Shown here: positions 42,996 to 51,318 of the stretch, piece by piece
Layout: each line of letters begins with the position of its first letter
How positions within the stretch are numbered: position 1 is the first letter of the stretch
Source of the DNA: RUG100 sp050953405
Lineage (GTDB): Bacteria; Bacillota; Clostridia; Peptostreptococcales; Anaerovoracaceae
Direction: 5' to 3'
DNA length: 64,000 nt
Assembly (NCBI GenBank): GCA_050953405.1
Contig: JBMNMP010000003.1
Location: forward strand, 372,001 to 436,000
Program-made: the position numbers and the translations under genes
The notes under the pieces: generated by a model
Seen by the model: the letters and a program-made list of their open reading frames with translations, nothing else
What the model was told of the DNA's origin: nothing
Database searches by the model: none

Positions 42996-44794
42996 GTTTT
43001 CTACCTGTAAGCAGAAGAGATATAGAAGAAAGAGGATGGGACAGCGTCGACTTCGTCCTGGTGACCGGCGACGCTTATGTGGACCATCCTTCTTTTGGCA
43101 CGGCCATAATCGGCCGGCTGCTGGAACACTTCGGATACCGGGTGGCGGTCCTTGCACAGCCGGACTGGCACAGCGTGGAGGACTTTCGCCGCTTTGGAAG
43201 GCCGCGACTGGGGTTCCTCATCAATTCGGGGAACGTGGATTCCATGGTCAACCATTACTCGGTCTTCAAGCACCGCAGAAAGCGTGACCTTTATGCGCCC
43301 GGCGGCAGGGCGGGCAGGAGACCCGACCGCGCGGTGATAGTCTACAGCAACCGGGCGCGGGAAGCTTATCACGGGGTCCCTGTCATCATCGGGGGACTGG
43401 AAGCCAGCCTGCGCAGGATGGCGCATTACGACTACTGGGACGATGCGGTGCGCAGATCGATACTGCTGGACAGCAGGGCGGATATCCTCATATACGGCAT
43501 GGGAGAAAAGGCCGTGCTGGAGATCGCCGAGGCACTGGATTCCGGTATCGAGGCCGGCGACATCAGCTGGATCAGGGGCACCTGCGTGAGGGTCAAAGAG
43601 CTGCCGGCGGATGATGTCAGGGTGCTGCCATCTTTTGAAACTGTAAAGCATGACAAAAAAGCGTATGCGGATAGCTTTTGCATCCAGTACAGGAACCACG
43701 ACTATATAACGGCGGAGACCCTGGCAGAGCCGTACGGCGATGCGGGTTACGTGATCCAGAACCCGCCGCAGCCGGATCTCACGCGCATGGAGCTGGATGA
43801 TCTGTTTGCGCTGCCGTTTGAACGCGATTATCATCCCTGCTATGAAAAATACGGCGGCGTGCCGGCGATAAAGGAAGTCAAGTTCAGCATCATCAGCAGC
43901 AGAGGCTGCTTTGGAGGCTGTGCGTTCTGCGCGCTGACTTATCATCAGGGCCGCAGGGTGGCCAGCCGCAGCAGGGAGTCGATCCTTGCGGAAGCGAAGA
44001 TAATCACACAGATGAAGGATTTCAAGGGATATATACACGATGTGGGCGGTCCCACCGCCAACTTCGTGAGGCCGGCCTGCGAAAAGCAGAAGAAGTACGG
44101 TGTCTGTGCCGACAAGGACTGCATGACGCCGCATCCGTGCAGTCAGCTGGTTGTGGATCACAGCGAATACCTTTCGGTGCTCCGCGAGCTGAGGAAGCTG
44201 CCGGGTGTCAAGAAGGTGTTCATCAGGTCCGGGATACGGTATGATTATGTGATGGCGGACAAAGAGGATACCTTCCTCTGGGAACTCTGCAAGCATCACG
44301 TTTCCGGCACTCTGAAGGTGGCTCCGGAACACGTGTCCCCGAAAGTGCTGGCGGAGATGAGAAAGCCGGCACGCGAGGTCTTCGAACGCTTTGTGGACAA
44401 GTATTTCGAGATCAACAGAAAGCTGGGCAAAGAACAGTACCTGATTCCGTATTTCATATCATCGCATCCGGGATGCGATCTCGATGCCGCGGTCGACCTG
44501 GCGCTGTACCTCTCGCGGCACGGATTTGTCCCCGACCAGGTGCAGGATTTTTATCCCACTCCGGGAACCCTGGCGACCTGTATGTACTATACGGGAATCG
44601 ACCCGCTGACGGGAGAGAAGGTTTACGTGGCCAGAGATATGGAAGAAAAGAAGATGCAGCGGGCTCTGATGCATTTCAACAAGCCGGAGAACAGAAAACT
44701 GGTCCTGGCTGCGCTCGCAAAGACCGGAAGGGAGGAACTGGCGGATGAGCTTACTGGCAGAGCTGTCAGGCATAATAGAAAGCGGAAGAAGTGA
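42992..44794 (+). CDS. ygiQ: YgiQ-family radical SAM protein
   Basis: 600 aa. N-terminal YgiQ domain (FLPVSRRDIEERGWDSVDFV, GDAYVDHPSFG), radical SAM motif Cys306-x3-Cys310-x2-Cys313 in RGCFGGCAFC, then DVGGPTANF and APEHVSPKVL. B12-independent UPF0313 family of unknown reaction. Shorter at the C-terminus than E. coli YgiQ (over 700 aa), as in many Firmicutes. Overlaps the DNA methyltransferase gene by 50 bases. Confidence 0.93.
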   Translation: MSFLPVSRRDIEERGWDSVDFVLVTGDAYVDHPSFGTAIIGRLLEHFGYRVAVLAQPDWHSVEDFRRFGRPRLGFLINSGNVDSMVNHYSVFKHRRKRDLYAPGGRAGRRPDRAVIVYSNRAREAYHGVPVIIGGLEASLRRMAHYDYWDDAVRRSILLDSRADILIYGMGEKAVLEIAEALDSGIEAGDISWIRGTCVRVKELPADDVRVLPSFETVKHDKKAYADSFCIQYRNHDYITAETLAEPYGDAGYVIQNPPQPDLTRMELDDLFALPFERDYHPCYEKYGGVPAIKEVKFSIISSRGCFGGCAFCALTYHQGRRVASRSRESILAEAKIITQMKDFKGYIHDVGGPTANFVRPACEKQKKYGVCADKDCMTPHPCSQLVVDHSEYLSVLRELRKLPGVKKVFIRSGIRYDYVMADKEDTFLWELCKHHVSGTLKVAPEHVSPKVLAEMRKPAREVFERFVDKYFEINRKLGKEQYLIPYFISSHPGCDLDAAVDLALYLSRHGFVPDQVQDFYPTPGTLATCMYYTGIDPLTGEKVYVARDMEEKKMQRALMHFNKPENRKLVLAALAKTGREELADELTGRAVRHNRKRKK

Positions 44795-46031
44795 ATACGA
44801 AGCTGCAAAGGCCGGGGATTTCCGCATCTTTGAAGACGATGGCAGCGCGGACAGCATTCTGGCGCAGGGAGACAATCTCGCGTTCATGAAGTATCTGGCC
44901 GGCAGCACTCCGGTCTCCTGTGTGCAGTGCATCTACGCCGACCCGCCGTTTTACACGGGCAGCAGATATGCCGGCTCTTTCAAGGTCACCCCGGATCTGC
45001 CGGCGGTAAAGCCGCAGGCTTATGACGACAAGTGGAGCGGCGGCATGCGGGATTATCTCTCCATGCTGATCCCCAGGCTCTTCATGATGAAGGAGCTGCT
45101 GGCGGAAGACGGACTCATCTGGATGCATCTGGACTGGCACGTGATGCACTATGTGAAGGTGGTCATGGACGAGATCTTCGGCGCGGATAACTTTATCAAC
45201 GAGATCGTGTGGCAGTACAAGTCGGGCGGCAGCAGCAAAAAACACTTCGCACGCAAGCACGACACCATACTGCTGTACAGCAAGGGCAGGAACTACAAGC
45301 TGCATGTCGGCAGGGAAAAATCATACAATCGCGGCTTCAAGCCTTATCATTTCAAGGGCGTGGAGGAATTTCAGGATGACATCGGATGGTACACCATGGT
45401 GAACCGCAAGGACATCTGGCAGATCGACATGGTGGGCAGGACCAGCCGCGAGCGCACGGGTTACGCCACGCAGAAGCCGCTCGCCCTGATGGAGCGCATC
45501 ATTGAGAGCAGCAGCGACGAAGGCGATATATGTGCCGATTTCTTTGCCGGATCGGGGTCGCTGGCGGTAGCGGCCGAAAAGCTGGGGCGCCGGTGGATAT
45601 GCGCCGACAGCGGCAGTCTGGCTGCTGGAGTCGCTCAAAAGCGGCTCGCTGACTGCGGTGCCAGGTACTGCTTTATGAGAGAAGAGCGGGAGCCGGCCGG
45701 AGGTGCGCGCCTTGAGGCCTCGGCTGCCGGCAGGGACGGCCTGACATCCATCAGTATAGATGGATACACCGTGGATGTGGAACAGCTGCCCATCAGCGAA
45801 AAGGACAGAGAGCAGCTGGCGGTCAGTGACCAGATACAGCTGCTGGAACGCTGGAGCGTGGATACGGCTTACAACGGTGTGGTGCATAAAAGTACGCTGG
45901 TTTTCACCAGAAAAGACGGCCGCATAGAGACCACTGCGGTGACCACAGAACCGGTGTCCGCAAAAATCAGCATCATAGCCACAGATGTGTTTGGCAATTC
46001 GGTGCATAATGTGTTATCATTGGTTGAATAG
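44745..46031 (+). CDS. Orphan site-specific DNA methyltransferase (beta class, Mod-like)
   Basis: 428 aa. Catalytic motif DPPF (66-69) comes before the SAM motif FFAGSGS (266-272), with TGYATQKP (238-245) between, as in beta-class N6-adenine/N4-cytosine and type III Mod enzymes. The last ~100 residues (about 330-428) are an unassigned beta-rich domain. No restriction subunit or endonuclease gene is nearby, and it is embedded in a housekeeping-like operon, so it looks like a solitary regulatory or protective methylase. GGGAGGAACTGGCGG precedes ATG inside ygiQ. Confidence 0.88.
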   Translation: MSLLAELSGIIESGRSEYEAAKAGDFRIFEDDGSADSILAQGDNLAFMKYLAGSTPVSCVQCIYADPPFYTGSRYAGSFKVTPDLPAVKPQAYDDKWSGGMRDYLSMLIPRLFMMKELLAEDGLIWMHLDWHVMHYVKVVMDEIFGADNFINEIVWQYKSGGSSKKHFARKHDTILLYSKGRNYKLHVGREKSYNRGFKPYHFKGVEEFQDDIGWYTMVNRKDIWQIDMVGRTSRERTGYATQKPLALMERIIESSSDEGDICADFFAGSGSLAVAAEKLGRRWICADSGSLAAGVAQKRLADCGARYCFMREEREPAGGARLEASAAGRDGLTSISIDGYTVDVEQLPISEKDREQLAVSDQIQLLERWSVDTAYNGVVHKSTLVFTRKDGRIETTAVTTEPVSAKISIIATDVFGNSVHNVLSLVE

Positions 46032-46045
46032 CGCAGGAGGAAATT

Positions 46046-46468
46046 ATGAAAAAAAGACTGATAGCGGCTGTAATGGCCGCACTGATGGCGGCGTTATGCC
46101 TGACAGCCTGTTCGGACGATATAAAGTACCTGACCGAAGGCGAGTGGGCGAAGGCGCAGAACACAAAGTTCGGTTGTGAAGTGGAACAGTTCACTGGAGA
46201 TATATATGCTGCCGGTGACTACAAGTTCAAGATCACCGGCTATGATTCCAAGGGCGGCAAGTACGCCAGGGCATCATTCGATATTTATGTCAGCAAGACG
46301 GATACCGAATCACAGGACGATCTGAAAGAAAGCGAGAACAGGGGAACCATAGGCGGCCCTGACAACAAGAGCAAGGTGATAACTCTCAAAAAGGGAGATT
46401 ACATCTATGTGTGGTGCAACGGTACCCCGAAGAAACCATCGGGAATACTGACGTTCAAGAGGCTGTAA
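46046..46468 (+). CDS. Small lipoprotein of unknown function
   Basis: 140 aa. Signal peptide MKKRLIAAVMAAL..LTAC with lipid Cys at 22; the mature part is a compact beta-rich domain (GDYKFKITGYDSKGG, ASFDIYVSKT, ITLKKGDYIYVWCNG). Surface-exposed. AGGAGGAAATT upstream. Last gene of the 39.6-46.5 kb run, 14 bases after the methyltransferase. Confidence 0.82.
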   Translation: MKKRLIAAVMAALMAALCLTACSDDIKYLTEGEWAKAQNTKFGCEVEQFTGDIYAAGDYKFKITGYDSKGGKYARASFDIYVSKTDTESQDDLKESENRGTIGGPDNKSKVITLKKGDYIYVWCNGTPKKPSGILTFKRL

Positions 46469-46470
46469 GC

Positions 46471-46499
46471 TTTATATTTTACGGCCTCTATGATATAAT
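46471..46499 (+). promoter_or_regulatory. Promoter of the Mrp-type gene (TTTATA-N17-TGATATAAT)
   Basis: TTTATA at 46471-46476; extended -10 TGATATAAT with TATAAT at 46494-46499. Ends 37 bases before the start codon. Confidence 0.65.
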
Positions 46500-46535
46500 C
46501 GGCAGAGTTTGAACACAAAAAGGAGATTGTTACTG

Positions 46536-47369
46536 ATGAGTGAAAATTGTGGACATAACTGTGAAGGCTGCAACGTTGAAGGATGCGGTGAGAGGACGCC
46601 GGAGAGCCTTGTTGAAAAGCCTCATGAACTGACACAGGTCAAGAAGATAATAGGAGTAGTCAGCGGAAAGGGAGGAGTAGGCAAGTCCTCGGTAGCCGCG
46701 CTGGCGGCTGTGGCTTCTCAGAGAATGGGATACAGGACGGCCATTATGGACGCTGATATCACTGGACCTTCGATACCGAAGATGTTCGGCATCGACCAGC
46801 ATGTTTTCGCAACTGAAGAGGGCATCATGCCGGCTTCTACAAAGAGCGGGATCGAGATGATCTCCACCAACCTGATACTGGAGAACCCTGAGGATCCGGT
46901 CGTCTGGAGGGGCCCCGTTATCGCGGGCCTTGTAAAGCAGTTCTGGACGGATGTCATCTGGGGCGATATCGACTTCATGTTCGTAGACATGCCCCCGGGA
47001 ACGGGCGATGTCCCGCTGACGGTGTTCCAGTCGATGCCGGTGGATGGTATTATAGTGGTGACCAGTCCGCAGGAGCTGGTATCCATGATAGTGGAAAAAG
47101 CACTGAAAATGGCGGAAATGATGGATATACCGGTTCTCGGAGTGATCGAGAACATGAGTTATGTCCAGTGCCCGGACTGCGGCAGTAAAATCAGTGTCTT
47201 CGGCGACAGCCACATCGATGAGATCGCGGCTGCACACGGCATCGATGTGCTGGGCAAGATCCCCATGGATCCAAAGCTGGCCAGAGGCTGCGACGCAGGC
47301 ATGATCGAGCTCTACGACGGCGATTGGCTGGGCAGGCTCGAAGACAAAATGGAAGCGATGATCAAATAA
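46536..47369 (+). CDS. Mrp/NBP35 family Fe-S cluster carrier ATPase
   Basis: 277 aa. Deviant Walker A SGKGGVGKS (43-51), DADITGPSIPKMFG, and a C-terminal CPDC that bridges a labile 4Fe-4S cluster between subunits. The N-terminus carries four Cys (5, 9, 12, 17), the NBP35-like extension found in many anaerobes. Delivers clusters to apo-enzymes, relevant to the radical SAM proteins in this window. ATG 46536 has AAGGAGATTGTTACTG upstream; 46509 in frame is too far from any ribosome site. Confidence 0.92.
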   Translation: MSENCGHNCEGCNVEGCGERTPESLVEKPHELTQVKKIIGVVSGKGGVGKSSVAALAAVASQRMGYRTAIMDADITGPSIPKMFGIDQHVFATEEGIMPASTKSGIEMISTNLILENPEDPVVWRGPVIAGLVKQFWTDVIWGDIDFMFVDMPPGTGDVPLTVFQSMPVDGIIVVTSPQELVSMIVEKALKMAEMMDIPVLGVIENMSYVQCPDCGSKISVFGDSHIDEIAAAHGIDVLGKIPMDPKLARGCDAGMIELYDGDWLGRLEDKMEAMIK

Positions 47370-47394
47370 TTATTATATATAAAGGAGAAGCGAA

Positions 47395-48366
47395 ATGTTT
47401 GAAAATCTGATTGAAGTACTGAAGAAGAACCCCAGGAAGATCGTATTTACAGAAGGTCCGGATCCGAGAATCCTGGAAGCAGCAGCCAGGCTGAAGAAGG
47501 AAGGCTTCCTGACACCGATCCTGGTAGGAGCAGTCGATGAAGTAAAGGCCGCAGCCAAGGACGGCGGATTCGATATCGAAGGACTGGAAATCATAGATCC
47601 GAAGACTTACCCCGAGATGGATGCCATGGTAGCCAAGATGGTAGAACTGAGGAAGGGCAAGATGGACGAGAACCAGTGCCGTGACGCTCTGCAGAAGGGC
47701 AACTACTTCGGGACCATGCTGGTAAAGATGGGCGTAGCCGATGCACTGCTGGGCGGAGCTACATATTCAACAGCGGATACCGTGAGACCGGCACTGCAGC
47801 TGATCAAGACAAAGCCGGGCAACAAGAGCGTGTCTTCCTGCTTTATCCTGACCAGAGAAAAAGACGGAAAGCCGGAGATGCTGGCTATGGCAGACTGTGC
47901 TATCAACATCAAGCCGAGCGAGGATGAGATCGTGGAGACAGCTATCGAAACAGCAAAGACCGCGAAGACCTTCGGCATGGATCCAAAGGTAGCTATGCTC
48001 TCATATTCCACAATGGGTTCTGGTGCCGGCGAAACTGTCGACATGATGAGAAGCGCAACCGAGAAGGTAAAGGCTCAGGCTCCTGATCTGGACGTAGACG
48101 GAGAGCTGCAGTTCGACGCTGCTGTATCCCCGGTAGTCGCCAGGACAAAGTGCAAGGGCTCCAAGGTGGCCGGACAGGCGAACACCTTCATCTTCCCGGA
48201 CATCAACGCAGGAAACATCGGCTATAAGATCGCTCAGAGACTCGGCGGATTTGATGCTTTCGGCCCGATACTCCAGGGACTGAACGCACCGATCAACGAC
48301 CTCTCCAGAGGATGCAATGCGGACGAAGTTTATACCATGTCCATCATCACAGCTGCTCTGAAATAA
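47395..48366 (+). CDS. pta: Phosphate acetyltransferase
   Basis: Interconverts acetyl-CoA and acetyl phosphate in acetate/energy metabolism. 323 aa, the short Firmicute form. Typical stretches: FTEGPDPRILEAA, GGATYSTADTVRPALQ, AMLSYSTMGSGAG, and FPDINAGNIGYKIAQRLGG. AAAGGAGAAGCGAA upstream. Acetate kinase is not adjacent. Codon use is noticeably biased (AAG, CTG, ATC), as expected for a highly expressed enzyme. Confidence 0.96.
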   Translation: MFENLIEVLKKNPRKIVFTEGPDPRILEAAARLKKEGFLTPILVGAVDEVKAAAKDGGFDIEGLEIIDPKTYPEMDAMVAKMVELRKGKMDENQCRDALQKGNYFGTMLVKMGVADALLGGATYSTADTVRPALQLIKTKPGNKSVSSCFILTREKDGKPEMLAMADCAINIKPSEDEIVETAIETAKTAKTFGMDPKVAMLSYSTMGSGAGETVDMMRSATEKVKAQAPDLDVDGELQFDAAVSPVVARTKCKGSKVAGQANTFIFPDINAGNIGYKIAQRLGGFDAFGPILQGLNAPINDLSRGCNADEVYTMSIITAALK

Positions 48367-48397
48367 GGCAGGCCGTTATAACTGACAGTGAGCATAC

Positions 48398-48423
48398 CGG
48401 GGCAGAGAGTTTTCTCTGCCCCG
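48398..48423 (+). terminator. Hairpin terminator after pta
   Basis: CGGGGCAGAGA pairs with TCTCTGCCCCG around a short loop; only ATTTC follows, so termination may be incomplete. Confidence 0.55.
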
Positions 48424-48448
48424 ATTTCACAGGATAGAGGGAGAAGAA

Positions 48449-49294
48449 ATGACAAAGACACTCGATAGCTTTAAGGGGAGCAGCAATTATGTGGCCACAG
48501 ACGAGCTGAAGAACGCCGTGAACGTATCCATTGCTCTGCAGAAGCCGCTACTGATCAAAGGTGAACCGGGCACCGGGAAGACGATGCTGGCCGAGGCCAT
48601 AGCCGACTCCATGGACAAAAAGCTGATCATCTGGAGCATCAAGTCGACGACCAAGGCCCAGGATGGTCTCTATGTTTACGATACTGTGCAGAGACTGTAC
48701 GACAGCCAGTTCGGTGAAGGCGATGTAGCCGACATAAAGCAGTACATCAAGCTCGGCAAGCTGGGTGAAGCTTTCACCAGCGACGAGCAGGTGGTGCTCC
48801 TGATCGATGAGATCGATAAGGCCGATCTGGAATTCCCGAACGATCTTTTGTGGGAGCTGGACAAGATGGAATTCTATATCAACGAGACCAGGGAAACCAT
48901 CAGGACGAAAACCAGACCTATCGTAATTATCACCTCGAATGCGGAAAAGGAACTGCCGGACGCTTTCCTGCGCCGCTGCATATTCCACTACATTGAATTC
49001 CCCGACGAGGAGAAGATGCGCGAGATCGTGAAGGTGCACTTCGGTGACATCGATTCCAAACTGCTGGACCAGGCCATGAAGAGCTTTTATGAGATCCGCG
49101 AAATGGATGAACTGCAGAAAAAGCCTAGCACTTCAGAACTGCTGGACTGGCTGCAGGCGCTGATGATCAGCGGGGTCGATGCGGAGAGGATCGCCGATGA
49201 GATACCCTATATAGGCGTGCTGCTGAAGAAGAACCAGGACATAGATGTCATGTATGAGATCAAGGAGAAGGGATACTCCCTGTCGAGGTGGTAA
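48449..49294 (+). CDS. MoxR-family AAA+ ATPase
   Basis: 281 aa. Walker A GEPGTGKT (38-45), Walker B LLIDEIDKAD, sensor ITSNAEKELPDAFLRRC. MoxR ATPases act with VWA proteins as chaperones for metal-cofactor insertion or complex maturation. The next gene encodes such a VWA protein and starts one base after this stop, so the two form a functional pair. The client is unknown; no dehydrogenase or carboxysome gene is adjacent. Confidence 0.92.
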   Translation: MTKTLDSFKGSSNYVATDELKNAVNVSIALQKPLLIKGEPGTGKTMLAEAIADSMDKKLIIWSIKSTTKAQDGLYVYDTVQRLYDSQFGEGDVADIKQYIKLGKLGEAFTSDEQVVLLIDEIDKADLEFPNDLLWELDKMEFYINETRETIRTKTRPIVIITSNAEKELPDAFLRRCIFHYIEFPDEEKMREIVKVHFGDIDSKLLDQAMKSFYEIREMDELQKKPSTSELLDWLQALMISGVDAERIADEIPYIGVLLKKNQDIDVMYEIKEKGYSLSRW

Positions 49295-49295
49295 T

Positions 49296-50489
49296 ATGTT
49301 TCTTGACTTTTTCTACCTGCTGAGGGCCCGCGGCCTCAAGGTATCCATCAATGAATGGATGGTGCTCATGGAAGCCATGGACAAGAACCTGGCGGGTTCA
49401 TCACTCACAGGATTTTATCACCTGTGCAAGGCAATACTGGTAAAGACCGAGTCCGACTACGACAAGCTGGACTCAGTTTTTGCGGAATATTTTCAGGGTG
49501 TGGAGACGCCTGAAGATCTGCCGCAGGAATTCTGGGACTGGCTGAACGAGGATGATCTGGAGCGCGATATCAACGACAGGACTGTGCTGGACGGTTTTGC
49601 CAAGGAGCTGGACGAGCTGATGAAGATGTTCCGTGAGCGGATCGAGGAACAAAAAGAAAAGCACAACGGCGGCAATTACTGGATCGGTACCGGCGGTACT
49701 TCGCGGATGGGCCGCGGCGGATATAACCGTCAGGGCATCAGGACCGGAGGTAAGGGCAGACACAGGTCCGCGGTACAGATAGCCGGCGAGCGCCACTTCA
49801 AGGATTTCCGTGAGGACACGGTACTCGACATCAGACAGTTCCAGATGGCATTCAGAAAGCTGCGTCAGTACTCCTCGAGGATCGATGGCGCCAAGACGGA
49901 GCTCGATGTCGAAGCCACGGTCGATGAGACCTGTGACAATGCAGGAATGCTGAGTCTGGTATACGACCGGCCCCGGAAAAACACCGTGAAGGTCCTGCTG
50001 CTGATCGATTCGGAAGGCTCGATGATGCGTTACAGTACGCTGTGCAACCGCCTCTTTCAAGCGCTGCGCAAGTCGAACCACTTCAAAGACCTCAAGGTCT
50101 ACTACTTCCATAACTGCATATACGACAATCTCTACAACACTCCGCGCTGCAAACGGGGCGACTGGATAGACACCAACTGGGTGCTCAGGAATCTCGACAG
50201 CGAATACAAGGTCATCTTCGTGGGAGATGCAGCCATGGCTCCTTCAGAGCTGTTCCGACGGGGAGGCAACGCTTATGTGGGCCTCTACAACGCGGAGCTG
50301 GGGATAGAATGGCTGAACAAATTCGACAGGAAATACAAGAAGAAGATCTGGCTCAATCCGATACCGGAGAGAGAATGGGGATATACGTACGGCAACCGTA
50401 CCATAGCGGAGGTGCGCAATGTATTCCCGATGTACGAATTGACATTGAACGGCCTCGAAAAGGGCATCAAAAAGCTGCTGGTAAAATAG
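49296..50489 (+). CDS. VWA (CoxE-like) protein, partner of MoxR
   Basis: 397 aa. CoxE-like protein: N-terminal helical part, a Gly/Arg-rich linker (GTGGTSRMGRGGYNRQG near 143-160), and a C-terminal von Willebrand A domain. The metal site reads LLIDSEGSM, where the usual DxSxS third position is Glu rather than Ser. ATG 49296 is used; the frame is open further upstream inside the MoxR gene. Closed by a bidirectional hairpin shared with lexA. Confidence 0.87.
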   Translation: MFLDFFYLLRARGLKVSINEWMVLMEAMDKNLAGSSLTGFYHLCKAILVKTESDYDKLDSVFAEYFQGVETPEDLPQEFWDWLNEDDLERDINDRTVLDGFAKELDELMKMFRERIEEQKEKHNGGNYWIGTGGTSRMGRGGYNRQGIRTGGKGRHRSAVQIAGERHFKDFREDTVLDIRQFQMAFRKLRQYSSRIDGAKTELDVEATVDETCDNAGMLSLVYDRPRKNTVKVLLLIDSEGSMMRYSTLCNRLFQALRKSNHFKDLKVYYFHNCIYDNLYNTPRCKRGDWIDTNWVLRNLDSEYKVIFVGDAAMAPSELFRRGGNAYVGLYNAELGIEWLNKFDRKYKKKIWLNPIPEREWGYTYGNRTIAEVRNVFPMYELTLNGLEKGIKKLLVK

Positions 50490-50509
50490 AGAAACTGAAA
50501 ATATGATAA

Positions 50510-50545
50510 AAAGACCCCGGAAGAGCAGGCTCTCTTTCGGGGATT
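50510..50545. terminator. Bidirectional terminator between the VWA gene and lexA
   Basis: CCCCG..AGAG pairs with CTCT..CGGGG. On the - strand the stem is followed by CTTTTTATC, a good signal for lexA; on the + strand ATTTGC follows. Confidence 0.7.
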
Positions 50546-50561
50546 TGCATTTCGATAAATT

Positions 50562-51227
50562 CTAGAAATAGCGGAAAACGCCTTTGACCTTGCCGAGGAT
50601 CTTGACGTCCTTGAGTATGATGGGACTCATTGAGGAGTTCTCCGGCTGCAGCCGGATGTGGTCATCCTCCTTGTAGAAGGTCTTCACTGTGGCCTCGCTC
50701 TCGAAGCCGTCTACCATGGCGACCACGATGTCTCCGTTTCTGGCATCGCTGCACTGCTCTACCAAGATGTAGTCACCGTCCATAATGCCGGCCTCCACCA
50801 TGCTCTCGCCTTTGACGACCAGCATGAAATTCGTTTTGCCGCCCACAAATCGCGTGGGTATGGGAAAGGAGTCCTCTACGTTCTCTTCAGCCAGTATCGG
50901 AGTTCCCGCTGCTATCTGGCCGACGACGGGTATATCGACGACGTCTGCGCGCCTCACGTTGTCATCGGATGGAGAGAATTCTTTGCTGAGAGGCCTGTCC
51001 ATTTCGTCATCAACGACCATCAGCGCTCTGGGCTTTGAAGGATCTTTTTTCACCAAGCCTTGATTCTCAAGGGATTCAAGGTCTTTGAACACGGTGGACG
51101 TCGATTTGATACCCACCGCACCGCAGATCTCTCTCACCGTGGGAGGGTAGCCCTTTTCGCGTATTTCCTGCTTCATATAGTTGAGGATCTTCTGTTCACG
51201 TATCCTTCTCTTTTCCAATCTGTCCAT
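50562..51227 (-). CDS. lexA: LexA repressor / SOS regulator
   Basis: 221 aa. N-terminal winged helix (PPTVREICGAVGIKSTSTVFKDL, recognition helix near 39-51) and C-terminal S24 peptidase: self-cleavage at Ala107-Gly108, nucleophile Ser142 (GESMVEAG), general base Lys182 (ATVKTF). ATG 51227 lies eight bases after AAAGGTGG; a GTG at 51239 overlaps that site. The upstream SOS-box-like operator predicts autoregulation. Confidence 0.96.
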   Translation of the reverse strand: MDRLEKRRIREQKILNYMKQEIREKGYPPTVREICGAVGIKSTSTVFKDLESLENQGLVKKDPSKPRALMVVDDEMDRPLSKEFSPSDDNVRRADVVDIPVVGQIAAGTPILAEENVEDSFPIPTRFVGGKTNFMLVVKGESMVEAGIMDGDYILVEQCSDARNGDIVVAMVDGFESEATVKTFYKEDDHIRLQPENSSMSPIILKDVKILGKVKGVFRYF

Positions 51228-51272
51228 AGAACGGCCCACCTTTCCGAATCGAAGTTATCAGCTTCCAATAAT

Positions 51273-51311
51273 AGAATAACACAGGGCGAACAAAATGTAA
51301 ACAAATGTTCA
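51273..51311 (-). promoter_or_regulatory. lexA promoter with SOS-box-like operator
   Basis: On the - strand: TTTACA (51296-51301), 17-base spacer, TATTCT (51273-51278). TGAACATTTGTTTA (51298-51311) overlaps the -35 and matches 11 of 14 positions of the Gram-positive SOS box CGAACRNRYGTTYG. A half-site GTTCG lies in the spacer. Confidence 0.65.
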
Positions 51312-51318
51312 CTGAAAA

